From Cohnella rhizoplanae (lineage in GTDB: Bacteria > Bacillota > Bacilli > Paenibacillales > Paenibacillaceae): 64,000 nucleotides of DNA. The position numbers and the translations under genes were made by a program. The stretch covers positions 62,001 to 126,000 of the forward strand of contig NZ_CAOJCN010000001.1 of the NCBI RefSeq assembly GCF_948329515.1, written 5' to 3'. Below the pieces are notes generated by a model. The model was not told the origin of the DNA and ran no database searches. It saw nothing but the letters and a program-made list of their open reading frames with translations. Each line of letters opens with the position of its first letter. The stretch's first letter is position 1. Below are positions 1 to 8,728 of this stretch, in pieces.

Positions 1-109
1 TTACGGCTACGGTTCCGCGCTCTCCATCATCATCTTCGTCATCGCGCTCATCCTGACCGCGCTGTATCAGCTGCTCATCGCGAGAAGACAGGAAAGGATT
101 GAGTACTGA
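1..109 (+). CDS. Sugar ABC transporter permease, C-terminal end (partial)
   Basis: Only the last 35 codons are present; the gene begins before the window. The residues form one hydrophobic transmembrane helix (SIIIFVIALILTALYQLLI) followed by a basic, polar tail ending RRQERIEY, the usual end of a MalF-type inner-membrane permease. The TGA stop overlaps the ATG of the next permease by one base, so the two are translationally coupled. The identification rests on the helix-plus-basic-tail end and on the neighbour; the substrate cannot be read from this fragment. Confidence 0.75.
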   Translation, partial: YGYGSALSIIIFVIALILTALYQLLIARRQERIEY

Positions 110-939
110 TGCCAGTCGCCGTCAAAAAATCGATCCCGCATTTTTTTATGATCGTCTATGTCGTCGTCATTCTCGTCCCGTTCCTGTTCGTGCTCTTCTC
201 CTCGCTCAAGACGAATAACACGGAGATCGCGCTTCATCCGTTCGGCCTTCCGAAGACGTGGGCGTTCGAAAATTATAAAGAAGCCTGGGTAAAGGCGAAG
301 ATCAGCGTCTACTTCTTCAACAGCCTGTACTTGGCCGCCAGCGCGGCCGTCGTCGGCGTCCTCATGGCCGCAGCTACCGCATTCGCCATGTCGCGCATGA
401 AGCTCGACCGGATCAGCAAATGGATCTATCAGCTCGTGCTGATCGGCATGCTGATCCCCGGCAACGTGCTGTTCATCGCGCAATACTTTCTCGTGCGCGA
501 CCTGCACATCCTCGATACGCACTGGGCGCTGTTCCTGCCCTACACGGCGGGCGCGCTGCCGTTCAGCGTGCTGCTTCTGGTCGCCTTCATGCACAACATC
601 CCGCACGAGCTGGAGGAGGCCGCGACGATCGACGGCATGGGCGCGATCCGCATGTTCTGGAGAATCATCCTGCCGCTGACGATCCCGGCGCTGGTCACCG
701 TGTTCATCGTCAACTTCCTGGGCAACTGGAACGAATACCTGCTCGCGAACTTCTTCATCAGCCGCGACGCGCTTCGCACGCTGCCGACGGGCATGGTCGG
801 CTTCCGCGACGCGTTCCAGACCAACTACGCGCTCGTCTGCACGGGCATCGTGTTCAGCGTACTGCCCGTGCTGATCCTGTATTCGATTCTTCAGCGCCAG
901 ATCATCGAGGGGCTGACGGCGGGCAGCGTCAAGGGCTGA
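109..939 (+). CDS. Carbohydrate ABC transporter permease, MalG type
   Basis: A 276-residue inner-membrane permease of the CUT1 sugar importer family. It has six predicted hydrophobic segments, the first at about residues 13-33. The cytoplasmic EAA loop that docks the ATPase is at about 163-180 (HELEEAATIDGMGAIRMFW). The C-terminus (IIEGLTAGSVKG) is typical of MalG-like subunits. It overlaps the preceding permease by one base (TGATG). No ATPase follows; as in many Bacillota sugar operons a shared MsmX-like ATPase elsewhere probably energises it. The substrate is not identifiable from the sequence. Confidence 0.93.
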   Translation: MPVAVKKSIPHFFMIVYVVVILVPFLFVLFSSLKTNNTEIALHPFGLPKTWAFENYKEAWVKAKISVYFFNSLYLAASAAVVGVLMAAATAFAMSRMKLDRISKWIYQLVLIGMLIPGNVLFIAQYFLVRDLHILDTHWALFLPYTAGALPFSVLLLVAFMHNIPHELEEAATIDGMGAIRMFWRIILPLTIPALVTVFIVNFLGNWNEYLLANFFISRDALRTLPTGMVGFRDAFQTNYALVCTGIVFSVLPVLILYSILQRQIIEGLTAGSVKG

Positions 940-1075
940 ACCGTCATCTTGCAGCCATGCCTACCACATGACCACCGATATGACCACCCCATGCCGACCC
1001 GCTTGCCGCGAACGCCATACGATTTGCCATGCGTCTCTTCGCTGTGACACAATGGAGAGACGGAGGTGAGCCGCC

Positions 1076-1624
1076 ATGACGGAGACGAGCAGGGTATACG
1101 CCTTGCCGCCGGTCGCGGACGCGAATTCATGGATCTTGTTCCTGGGGAGTATGCCGGGCGCGGCCTCGCTTGCGGCGAGCCGCTATTACGGGCATGCCCG
1201 CAACCACTTTTGGCCGATCCTCTACAGACTGCACGGCGCCGGGGCGCCTGACGAGTCCTATGAGGATCGGCTTCGTTTTGCATTGGCGCACGGCTGCGCG
1301 CTCTGGGATACGATCGCTTCGTGCGAGCGGGAGGGGAGCTTGGATGTGGATATCCGGGAGGCCGAGCCGACCGATATTCCGGGGCTGCTGAGGGCGTACC
1401 CCAACATCGAGGTCCTCGCCTGCAACGGAGGAAAGTCGTACGATACGTTAACGAAGCATTATGGCGGGGATCCGGAGGTGAGCAGGCGGACGGTGCTGAA
1501 GCTGCCTTCGACGAGCCCGATCCCGACCCGGCAGCATAAAGGGCTCGAAGAAAAGGCCGCGGCTTGGCTTCGGGCGCTGGCGCCGTTCGTCAAGCCGCAG
1601 CCGGATCAAGAGGCGCAGTCGTAA
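1076..1624 (+). CDS. DNA-deoxyinosine glycosylase (UDG superfamily, HDG type)
   Basis: A 182-residue base-excision repair enzyme that would remove hypoxanthine, the product of adenine deamination, from DNA. It matches the hypoxanthine-DNA glycosylase branch of the uracil-DNA glycosylase superfamily: motif GSMPG at residues 24-28, a conserved RNHFW block at 42-46 with the candidate catalytic Asn43, and a C-terminal STSP motif (about 149-152) in the DNA-intercalation loop position. Length fits the family. The ATG lies about 7 bases after GGAGGTGA. The gene stands alone between a transporter operon and a convergent HD-GYP gene. The assignment is from motifs only; the active-site Asn is inferred by analogy with the archaeal enzyme. 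Confidence 0.85.
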   Translation: MTETSRVYALPPVADANSWILFLGSMPGAASLAASRYYGHARNHFWPILYRLHGAGAPDESYEDRLRFALAHGCALWDTIASCEREGSLDVDIREAEPTDIPGLLRAYPNIEVLACNGGKSYDTLTKHYGGDPEVSRRTVLKLPSTSPIPTRQHKGLEEKAAAWLRALAPFVKPQPDQEAQS

Positions 1625-1644
1625 GGCTTCGTCCTGCCGTGCGT

Positions 1645-2775
1645 TCAGCCGGCTTCATCGTTTATCCGGTCGTTCAAGCTGTCGCGGATCGCGACCAGCT
1701 CGCCGAGCTTGTCGAAGAAAACGTCGACGACCGCCGGGTCGAAGTGCCGGCCCCGCTCCTCGAGGAACAGCTTCTCGATGCGGTCCAACGGCCAGGCGGC
1801 CTTGTACACGCGCTCCGCGCTAAGCGCGTCGAACACGTCGGCCACCGCGGTGATCCGTCCGTAGATGTGGATGTCCTCGCCCGCGAGTCCGTTCGGATAG
1901 CCGCTGCCGTCCCACTTCTCGTGGTGCTGCTCCGCGATAACCGCGGCCGCGGCGAGCAGCTCGCGCCGAGAACCCTTGAGCAGTTGATGTCCGATCCGGG
2001 TGTGCGACTTGATGATATCGTACTCCTCGTCGGTCAGCTTGCCCGGCTTGTTCAGCACGGCGTCCGGGATCGCGACCTTGCCGATGTCGTGCATCGGAGA
2101 CACGTCGCGCAGCATCTCGGCTTCGCGGTCGGACAGCCCGTACGCCTTGGCCAGCACGTACGAATACTCGGCTACGCGCCGCACGTGGTTGCCCGTTTCC
2201 TTGGACCGGATCTCGCCGATCTCGCCCATCGTCGAGATGATCTCGCGCTGCGTGTCCGCGATCTCCTGATGAAGCATGACCGATTCCAGCGATTTGCCGG
2301 CGTAGGAGGCGGCGAGCGACAGCAGGTTCATGTCGTAGTCGGTGAACTTGCCGGCTTCGGTCATTTTATTGATCGCCTGATAGGCGCCGATCGTCTCGCC
2401 GTCGTTGTTCGTGAACGGGATCGTGATGATCGACTTCGTCTGGTAGCCCGTCTTGCGGTCATTCTCGGCGTTGTGCCGCGGATCGTGCCGGGCGTCCTCG
2501 ATGATGACCGGCTCCCCCGTCGCGATGGCATGTCCGACCAGGCCGGAGCCGATCGGGATGCGGATCTCCTTGACGCCGTGGGCCACCGTCGTATAGAGCT
2601 CGCCGCTCGCTTCGTCGATCAGCCAGACCGTGCACCTGTCGGCCACGATCATCTCGCGGCCCATGTTGGCCATGAGCACGAGCACTTTGTCCAGCTTGGA
2701 CTCGCTCGAGATCTTGGCCATATATTCAAAGATAATGGTCAGCAATTGTTCGGACGATAGATCCTTCCCCAGCAT
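1645..2775 (-). CDS. GAF and HD-GYP domain phosphodiesterase
   Basis: A 376-residue cytoplasmic signalling protein. Residues about 20-170 form a GAF sensor domain (CTVWLIDEASGELYT, VGHAIATGEPVIIEDA). Residues about 185-360 form an HD-GYP domain with the metal-binding HDIGK and the signature HHEKWDGSGYP. HD-GYP enzymes hydrolyse cyclic di-GMP, and this one keeps the HD, HH and GYP residues, so it is probably active. No transmembrane segment is seen. It converges with the deoxyinosine glycosylase gene across about 20 bases. The GAF ligand is unknown. Confidence 0.9.
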   Translation of the reverse strand: MLGKDLSSEQLLTIIFEYMAKISSESKLDKVLVLMANMGREMIVADRCTVWLIDEASGELYTTVAHGVKEIRIPIGSGLVGHAIATGEPVIIEDARHDPRHNAENDRKTGYQTKSIITIPFTNNDGETIGAYQAINKMTEAGKFTDYDMNLLSLAASYAGKSLESVMLHQEIADTQREIISTMGEIGEIRSKETGNHVRRVAEYSYVLAKAYGLSDREAEMLRDVSPMHDIGKVAIPDAVLNKPGKLTDEEYDIIKSHTRIGHQLLKGSRRELLAAAAVIAEQHHEKWDGSGYPNGLAGEDIHIYGRITAVADVFDALSAERVYKAAWPLDRIEKLFLEERGRHFDPAVVDVFFDKLGELVAIRDSLNDRINDEAG

Positions 2776-2913
2776 CCTATCCCTCTCCCCGTCAACTTTC
2801 CGTGTATCTATTCGTGTCGATAGGGCTCGATTCCTGCCGCGTTTTGGTTCTAAAGTATAAAAAAAGAACGACCGCCAAAGGCGGACGTTCCAAAGACGCA
2901 GACAACTTAGTTC

Positions 2914-4710
2914 TTAATTCCCTGTTAATTGCTCCATTTGCTCGATCAATCCTTCGAACACGCTGAGCGCCTGCTCGATCGGAGCCGGCGTCGACATGTC
3001 CACGCCCGCTTTTTTGAGAATGTTGATCGAGTAGTCGTTGCCGCCGCTCTTCAGGAAGCCGAGATATCGGTCGACGGCGGGCTGCCCCTCGCTGAGGATC
3101 TGCTTGGCGAAGCTGGTCGCGGCAGAGAAGCCCGTCGCGTACTTGTAGACGTAAAAACTCGTGTAGAAGTGGGGGATGCGCGCCCACTCCATGGCGATGT
3201 CCTTGTCCACGACCATGTCCTCGCCATAGTACTTGACGTTGAGATCGTAGTAGATGGCCGACAGCTCTTCCGGCGTCAGCGACTCTCCGCTCTCTGCCTT
3301 CGCGTGCACGATTTTCTCGAACTCGGCGAACATCGTCTGGCGGAACACGGTCGTGCGGAATTGGTCCGCGTAGTAGGTGAGCAAGTACATTTTTTCCTTC
3401 GGATCCTTGGAGCGGTCGAGCAGATAGTCCATGAGCAGCGCTTCGTTCAGCGTGGACGCGACCTCTGCGAGGAAGATCGTATACTGCGCGTCGCGGTACT
3501 CGTTGCTCTCGTCGGAGTAGTACGAATGCAGCGCGTGGCCCATCTCGTGCGCGAGCGTGAACATGCTGTTCAGGTTGTCCTTGTGATTGAGCAGGACGTA
3601 CGGGTGCGTGCCGTACGCGCCCCAGCTGTACGCGCCGCTGCGCTTGCCTTCGTTTTCGTAGACGTCGATCCAGCCTTTGTCGAAGCCCTCCTGGAGCACC
3701 TTGCGATAGTCGTCGCCGAGCGGCTTCAGGCTGTCGTATACGGTCTTCTTGGCGTCCTCGTAGCCGATGTCCATATCGAACTCGTCGACCAGCGGCGCGA
3801 ACAGGTCGTACATATGAAGCTCGTCGACCTTGAGCAGCTTTTTGCGCAGCGCCATGTAGCGGTGCATGAGCGGCAGGTGCTCGTGGATCGTGCCGATCAG
3901 GTTGTCATAGACGTCGACGGGGATGTTGTCGCCGAAGAGGGACATCTCGAGGGCGGACGGATAATGGCGGGCGTGCGCGTAAAACAGGTTCTTGGTCACG
4001 TTCGCGTTCAGCGTCGCGGCGAGCGTATTGCGCCATTTGCCGTACGTGTCGTACACCGCCTTGAAGGCAGCCTCGCGCACGCCGCGGTCGCGGCTTTCGA
4101 GGAACTGGATGTACCGGCCGTGCGTCAGCTCGACTTCCTCGCCTTTTTCGTTCTTCACCTTCGGAAACTTCATGTCGGCGTTGTTCAGCATGCCGAAGAT
4201 GGTATTCGGCGCCTGGGACAGGTTGCCGACCTGGGCGAGCAGCGACTCCTCGCTCTTGGAGAGCGTGTGGGGCTTGCGCCGCAGCATTTCCTCGAGCGTG
4301 CGCCGGTATGTAGGCTTCAGCGTCGGGTCCGCGATAATGCGCTTCAGCGTCTCCTCGGACAGACTCAGAATTTCAGGCGTAATATAGGAAGTCGCCTCTC
4401 CGGCTTCGACGCTGAGCTTCTTGGCCTTCTCGGACAGCGCCTGATACTTGGAGTCGGCCATGTCCTCGTGGCTGCGCATATTCGCGAAGACATAGAGCCG
4501 CTCGGTCAGAAGCGACAGTTCGTCGTCCTTGGCGAAGCAGGCGGAGATCGCCGCCGCGTCGGTCAGCTTGCCTTGGTAAGATGCGATCTCGGCCAGCTGC
4601 TCGCGCACCTGCGCATATTCGCGGTCCCATGCCGCTTGATCCGGGTAGATGTCTTCCAGATGCCAGCGGTGTTCAGCCGGCACTTCGCTGCGTCTTGGCA
4701 CTTCGTTCAT
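2914..4710 (-). CDS. pepF: Oligoendopeptidase F (M3 family)
   Basis: A zinc metallopeptidase that cleaves oligopeptides. The catalytic HEMGHALHS motif (HExxH) lies about three quarters along the protein, with the third ligand in the downstream EVASTLNEALL segment. From the ATG at 4710 it is 598 residues, the normal PepF length, beginning MNEVPRRSEVPAEH as expected. A strong GAGGAGG (complement of 4720-4726) lies 9 bases before this ATG. The frame stays open further upstream to 4896 and could encode a lipoprotein-like leader (MRKAARPFAALGAALLLSAAC), but no good ribosome binding site precedes 4896. I favour the cytoplasmic form; a longer exported form is not excluded. Confidence 0.92.
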   Translation of the reverse strand: MNEVPRRSEVPAEHRWHLEDIYPDQAAWDREYAQVREQLAEIASYQGKLTDAAAISACFAKDDELSLLTERLYVFANMRSHEDMADSKYQALSEKAKKLSVEAGEATSYITPEILSLSEETLKRIIADPTLKPTYRRTLEEMLRRKPHTLSKSEESLLAQVGNLSQAPNTIFGMLNNADMKFPKVKNEKGEEVELTHGRYIQFLESRDRGVREAAFKAVYDTYGKWRNTLAATLNANVTKNLFYAHARHYPSALEMSLFGDNIPVDVYDNLIGTIHEHLPLMHRYMALRKKLLKVDELHMYDLFAPLVDEFDMDIGYEDAKKTVYDSLKPLGDDYRKVLQEGFDKGWIDVYENEGKRSGAYSWGAYGTHPYVLLNHKDNLNSMFTLAHEMGHALHSYYSDESNEYRDAQYTIFLAEVASTLNEALLMDYLLDRSKDPKEKMYLLTYYADQFRTTVFRQTMFAEFEKIVHAKAESGESLTPEELSAIYYDLNVKYYGEDMVVDKDIAMEWARIPHFYTSFYVYKYATGFSAATSFAKQILSEGQPAVDRYLGFLKSGGNDYSINILKKAGVDMSTPAPIEQALSVFEGLIEQMEQLTGN

Positions 4711-4956
4711 CTTCATCGGCCTCCTCGGTACGTAGGATACGCTGCGGGCCTCTTCGGCCCGCGCGTCTATCGTCTTGCTCCGGGCGCTCGCGGCGGCATC
4801 GACGGCCGGCTGCGGCGCGCATGCCGCGGACAGCAGCAGCGCCGCACCCAGCGCGGCGAACGGGCGGGCGGCTTTTCTCATCGGACGGACCCCCATGAAC
4901 AGAGATTGGCAATCCGTTCTAGTATGTCCCGCCCCCGCGCGCTTATCAGGCGTTCG

Positions 4957-5139
4957 TCAGGCGCGCCCCGCCGAGAAAAACGCGTAAACGATCAGAAAAA
5001 ATGCGAACGCGACGAGCACGAGCGAGATGGTCGCGAGCCCCCTGCGGAGCTTGGCCGGCACGTGGTCACGCTGCCAGATCAGCACCGCGGCGAGCCCGAA
5101 CGATGCGATGGCGAATATCAGGGTGGCGCTGTAATCCAT
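4957..5139 (-). CDS. Small two-helix membrane protein, unknown function
   Basis: A 60-residue protein with two hydrophobic helices (about 5-21 and 36-55) joined by a short basic loop containing QRDHVPAKLRRG, ending in AFFSAGRA. AAGGAG precedes the ATG by about 12 bases. It lies between a small unknown gene and pepF on the same strand and may share their transcript. I do not recognise the family; the hydrophobic-basic-hydrophobic layout suggests an integral membrane protein with both ends on the same side. Confidence 0.6.
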   Translation of the reverse strand: MDYSATLIFAIASFGLAAVLIWQRDHVPAKLRRGLATISLVLVAFAFFLIVYAFFSAGRA

Positions 5140-5173
5140 TGCGGTCGCGTTCTCCTTTCCGGACTGCCGGGCG

Positions 5174-5407
5174 CTAGACGTTGCGCAGGCTGTTCATCAC
5201 TTCGGCCAGCTGCTGCTCTCCGCCGGGGAAGTCCTCCGCGACGAGTCTCCGCTCCGCCCAATGCATCATCTCGGGGCGGCTGAGGAACTTGTGGCATTCC
5301 TCGCCCCATTGGTCCGAGATCTGACGCACGACGAGCGTCTTGCCCTGGACCTCCACGGTCAGCATGTTGTAGTGATCGTTTTTGTAAATTACGTGTTTGG
5401 CGAACAT
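5174..5407 (-). CDS. Conserved-looking small protein, unknown function
   Basis: A 77-residue soluble protein starting MFAKHVIYKNDHYNMLTVEV and ending VMNSLRNV. The ATG is preceded by GGGAGG with a 10-base gap, which decides this start; the frame stays open upstream but that stretch is arginine- and proline-rich and does not look coding. Composition is balanced, with a beta-rich N-terminal half and an alpha-helical C-terminal half, unlike the shadow frames around it. It is probably cotranscribed with the small membrane protein just downstream. No function can be assigned. Confidence 0.7.
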   Translation of the reverse strand: MFAKHVIYKNDHYNMLTVEVQGKTLVVRQISDQWGEECHKFLSRPEMMHWAERRLVAEDFPGGEQQLAEVMNSLRNV

Positions 5408-5604
5408 GTCGTTAACGCCTCCCGTCCGGCATCCAAGTGCCGTTTCTGATACGGCGAAGCCGTTATTCAAGACTATAGAAGAGATGGCGGCAGAAATCAA
5501 TGCGGCGCCGCGTCGCGACGGGAAAAACCGCCTTAGGAAGCCAACCGTTGACAGGCGAGAAACGAGGTGGCACATTAGGATGAGGCCCGCAGGGGCCCGA
5601 AGAC

Positions 5605-5631
5605 GAGAAGAGACGAGCGAGAAGAGACGAG
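5605..5631 (+). repeat. Two-copy 14-bp purine-rich tandem repeat
   Basis: GAGAAGAGACGAG occurs at 5605-5617 and again at 5619-5631, separated by one C, giving a 14-bp period. It sits just before the GAGGAG ribosome binding site (5631-5636) of the methyltransferase gene. The run is almost all purine on this strand and could act as an unstructured ribosome landing region; that role is a guess. Confidence 0.6.
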
Positions 5632-5646
5632 AGGAGCTTGCGAGAG

Positions 5647-6381
5647 ATGGAAAAGAAACCCGCATACCCCCAGACCGGGGTCGCTTCGACATGCCGTTCA
5701 TACGAGGAATATGAGCGGATGTTCGGCATCGAGGAGGAAAAGCTGCGCGGACAAAAGGTGCTCGACGTTGCGGGGGGCGCATCGTCCTTTACGGCGGCGC
5801 TGCGCGCGCGGGGCATCGACGCTTACGCCGCGGACCCTTTTTACGCCGGCGACAGGGAAGTCACCATAGCCGCCGCCAAGCGGGAGATCGACACGTCCTC
5901 GGCCAAGCTGGCCGCCATGGCGCATATCTACGATTGGAGCTACTACGGGTCCCCGGAACGCCACAGGGCGCTTCGCGAAGCATCGCTGGCGGCTTTCGCG
6001 GCACACTTTACTTCCGAAGACGGGGCGGACCGATACGCTTCCGCCGGCCTTCCGGATCTGCCTTTCGCCGACGATTCGTTCGCGCTCGCCGTGTGCAGCC
6101 ATTTTCTGTTTCTGTACGCCGGGCAGTTCGGCGAAGACTTCCACCTGGCCGCCCTGCGCGAACTGCTGCGCGTCACGAAGCCGGGCGGGGAGATCCGCGT
6201 CTACCCGCTCGTTACCCTGGCCTGGGAGCCGGTCCTTTATCTCGACCGACTGCTGCGCTTGCTTGAGAAGGATGCTGCGGCGCGGCTTGTAACGTGCAAT
6301 CTGCCTTTCGTGCCGAGCGAGAGCCGCACGTTGGTGCTCGTTAAAAAAGGCGGGATACGTGGACAAGATAAGAGGCTGTGA
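5647..6381 (+). CDS. Class I SAM-dependent methyltransferase
   Basis: A 244-residue protein with a Rossmann methyltransferase fold. Motif I for SAM binding is VLDVAGGASSFTAAL at about residues 38-52; an acidic end of strand 2 (AYAADPFY) follows. The motif IV/V region is DLPFADDSFALAVCSHFLF, and the LLRVTKPGGEIRVYP post-motif typical of the Methyltransf_11 group comes after it. The ATG at 5647 has GAGGAG ten bases upstream; an upstream TTG in frame (5638) lies too close to that site. It is a single gene divergent from the small unknown genes. The methyl acceptor cannot be predicted. Confidence 0.85.
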   Translation: MEKKPAYPQTGVASTCRSYEEYERMFGIEEEKLRGQKVLDVAGGASSFTAALRARGIDAYAADPFYAGDREVTIAAAKREIDTSSAKLAAMAHIYDWSYYGSPERHRALREASLAAFAAHFTSEDGADRYASAGLPDLPFADDSFALAVCSHFLFLYAGQFGEDFHLAALRELLRVTKPGGEIRVYPLVTLAWEPVLYLDRLLRLLEKDAAARLVTCNLPFVPSESRTLVLVKKGGIRGQDKRL

Positions 6382-6406
6382 CAAAATGAGACATAAAATT
6401 CACATA

Positions 6407-6435
6407 TTGCGTCTTGACAATGTTTCCGCTATAAT
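6407..6435 (+). promoter_or_regulatory. Probable SigA promoter of the cold-shock gene
   Basis: TATAAT at 6430-6435 with TTGCGT at 6407-6412, spacing 17 bp. A perfect TTGACA at 6414-6419 is only 10 bp from the -10 and so is not correctly placed for it. Expected start of transcription is near 6442, giving a leader of about 40 bases. Confidence 0.6.
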
Positions 6436-6443
6436 AAACTCAT

Positions 6444-6460
6444 TCGCCGATTTACGGCGA
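6444..6460 (+). promoter_or_regulatory. Small hairpin in the cold-shock leader
   Basis: TCGCCG (6444-6449) pairs with CGGCGA (6455-6460) around an ATTTA loop, just before the AGGAGG ribosome binding site. It lies at the very 5' end of the predicted mRNA. It may stabilise the transcript or modulate translation with temperature; neither is shown. Confidence 0.5.
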
Positions 6461-6480
6461 GATTTTAGGAGGTTTTTCAT

Positions 6481-6678
6481 TTGAGAGGAACAGTTAAGTG
6501 GTTTAACGCAGAGAAGGGCTACGGCTTCATCTCGGTAGAAGACGGCAACGACGTATTCGTTCATTTCTCCGCTATCCAAGGCGATGGCTTCAAGACTTTG
6601 GACGAAGGCCAAGCGGTAGAATTCGAGATCACCGACGGTAACCGCGGACCGCAAGCAACGAACGTCGTTAAGCTGTAA
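6481..6678 (+). CDS. Cold-shock protein (CSD fold)
   Basis: A 65-residue single-domain nucleic-acid chaperone of the CspA/CspB family, full length for the family. RNP1 is KGYGFI (about residues 13-18) and RNP2 is VFVHFSAI (about 26-33); the aromatic residues that stack on single-stranded RNA/DNA are all kept. Translation starts at TTG, about 9 bases after AGGAGG. The gene is monocistronic, with its own promoter and a strong terminator. It probably melts mRNA secondary structure. Which paralogue it is (cspB, cspC or cspD) cannot be decided here. Confidence 0.97.
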   Translation: MRGTVKWFNAEKGYGFISVEDGNDVFVHFSAIQGDGFKTLDEGQAVEFEITDGNRGPQATNVVKL

Positions 6679-6722
6679 GCACCGCCCGCGCGGCCGCTCA
6701 CTATAGCACGACATCGCAATCG

Positions 6723-6757
6723 AAGAACCTCCGGCCCAGGCCGAAGGTTCTTTTTTT
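6723..6757 (+). terminator. Rho-independent terminator of the cold-shock gene
   Basis: AAGAACCT-CCGGCC pairs with GGCCGA-AGGTTCT around a CA loop (one internal C/A mismatch), followed directly by seven T. Confidence 0.9.
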
Positions 6758-6800
6758 CTATGTCCTTCTCTATATCCATGCAGATCATATAGAAGTCGCC

Positions 6801-6849
6801 TAACTAAAACCCCGGCCGCGCCGTCTATAAGACAAGGCAGCCGGGGTTT
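6801..6849 (-). terminator. Terminator downstream of mnmA
   Basis: AAAACCCCGGC (6806-6816) pairs with GCCGGGGTTT (6840-6849). Read on the minus strand the stem is followed by TTTTAGTTAG, fitting a terminator for mnmA. Confidence 0.75.
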
Positions 6850-6886
6850 GGTTTTAGCGTTTCAGAGAAGAACTTCTCTGACGGTC

Positions 6887-8149
<1,263 letters not shown>

Positions 8150-8160
8150 TCACCGATTTT

Positions 8161-8189
8161 TTGACCACAACGAAGGATGATGTGATAAC
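8161..8189 (+). promoter_or_regulatory. Candidate SigA promoter of cymR
   Basis: TTGACC (8161-8166) and GATAAC (8184-8189) are 17 bp apart. Downstream, GGGG-ATA-CCCC followed by seven T (8203-8222) forms a very small hairpin plus U-run in the leader, which could cause some attenuation. Both are weak predictions. Confidence 0.4.
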
Positions 8190-8296
8190 ATAGATGTGAA
8201 ATGGGGATACCCCCCTTTTTTTGCATCCATGTTACCGACCCATCCCATATAAAAAGAGATGACTGCGCCGCTGTCTGCGTAGAACGAGGTGCCGAT

Positions 8297-8716
8297 TTGA
8301 AGATTTCGACCAAGGGCCGTTACGGACTGACGATTATGATGGAACTGGCCTCCAAGTTCGGCGAGGGCCCGATCTCCCTGAAAAGCATCGCCGAAAAAAA
8401 CGGACTGTCCGAGCATTATCTGGAGCAGTTGATCGCTCCGCTTCGCAACGCGGGGCTCGTAAAGAGCGTACGGGGCGCCTACGGCGGATACATACTCTCC
8501 AAGGATCCGGAGGGCATTACCGCGGGCGACATCATCCGCATACTCGAAGGGCCGATCAGCCCGGTGGACTTTACGGAGGAGGACGACGCGGCCAAGCGCG
8601 ACCTGTGGCTGCGCATCCGCGACAGCATCGCGAGCGTGCTGGACTCTACGACGCTGTCGGATCTCATCAACTTCAAGGATGAGGGCAAGCCTGACAGCTA
8701 TATGTTCTATATTTAG
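8297..8716 (+). CDS. cymR: Rrf2-family cysteine metabolism repressor CymR
   Basis: A 139-residue winged-helix regulator closely resembling B. subtilis CymR: start MKISTKGRYGLTIMMELA, the winged-helix LKSIAEKNGLSEHYLEQL, RGAYGGY in the wing and the end SYMFYI. It lacks the three clustered cysteines of Fe-S Rrf2 proteins such as IscR and NsrR, which supports CymR. The start is TTG at 8297 with GAGGTG six bases upstream; the frame reads on to 8201 but without a ribosome site. In Bacillus it acts with CysK to repress cysteine and methionine uptake and synthesis genes. It is followed after 12 bases by a cysteine desulfurase gene, certainly one operon. Confidence 0.95.
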   Translation: MKISTKGRYGLTIMMELASKFGEGPISLKSIAEKNGLSEHYLEQLIAPLRNAGLVKSVRGAYGGYILSKDPEGITAGDIIRILEGPISPVDFTEEDDAAKRDLWLRIRDSIASVLDSTTLSDLINFKDEGKPDSYMFYI

Positions 8717-8728
8717 ACGGTGATGGAC

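Noticed and set aside
2929..5283. 784-codon open frame antisense to pepF
   Set aside because: Composition (Val, Arg, Leu, His, Asp runs) is typical of the complement of a GC-rich gene; no domain was seen.
5561..5573. AACGAGGTGGCAC, similar to the conserved T-box antiterminator sequence
   Set aside because: No Stem I elements lie upstream, no terminator with U-run follows, and the next gene is a methyltransferase with no amino-acid link.
6414..6419. Perfect TTGACA before the cold-shock gene
   Set aside because: It is only 10 bp from the TATAAT, too close for SigA; TTGCGT at 6407-6412 has the right spacing.
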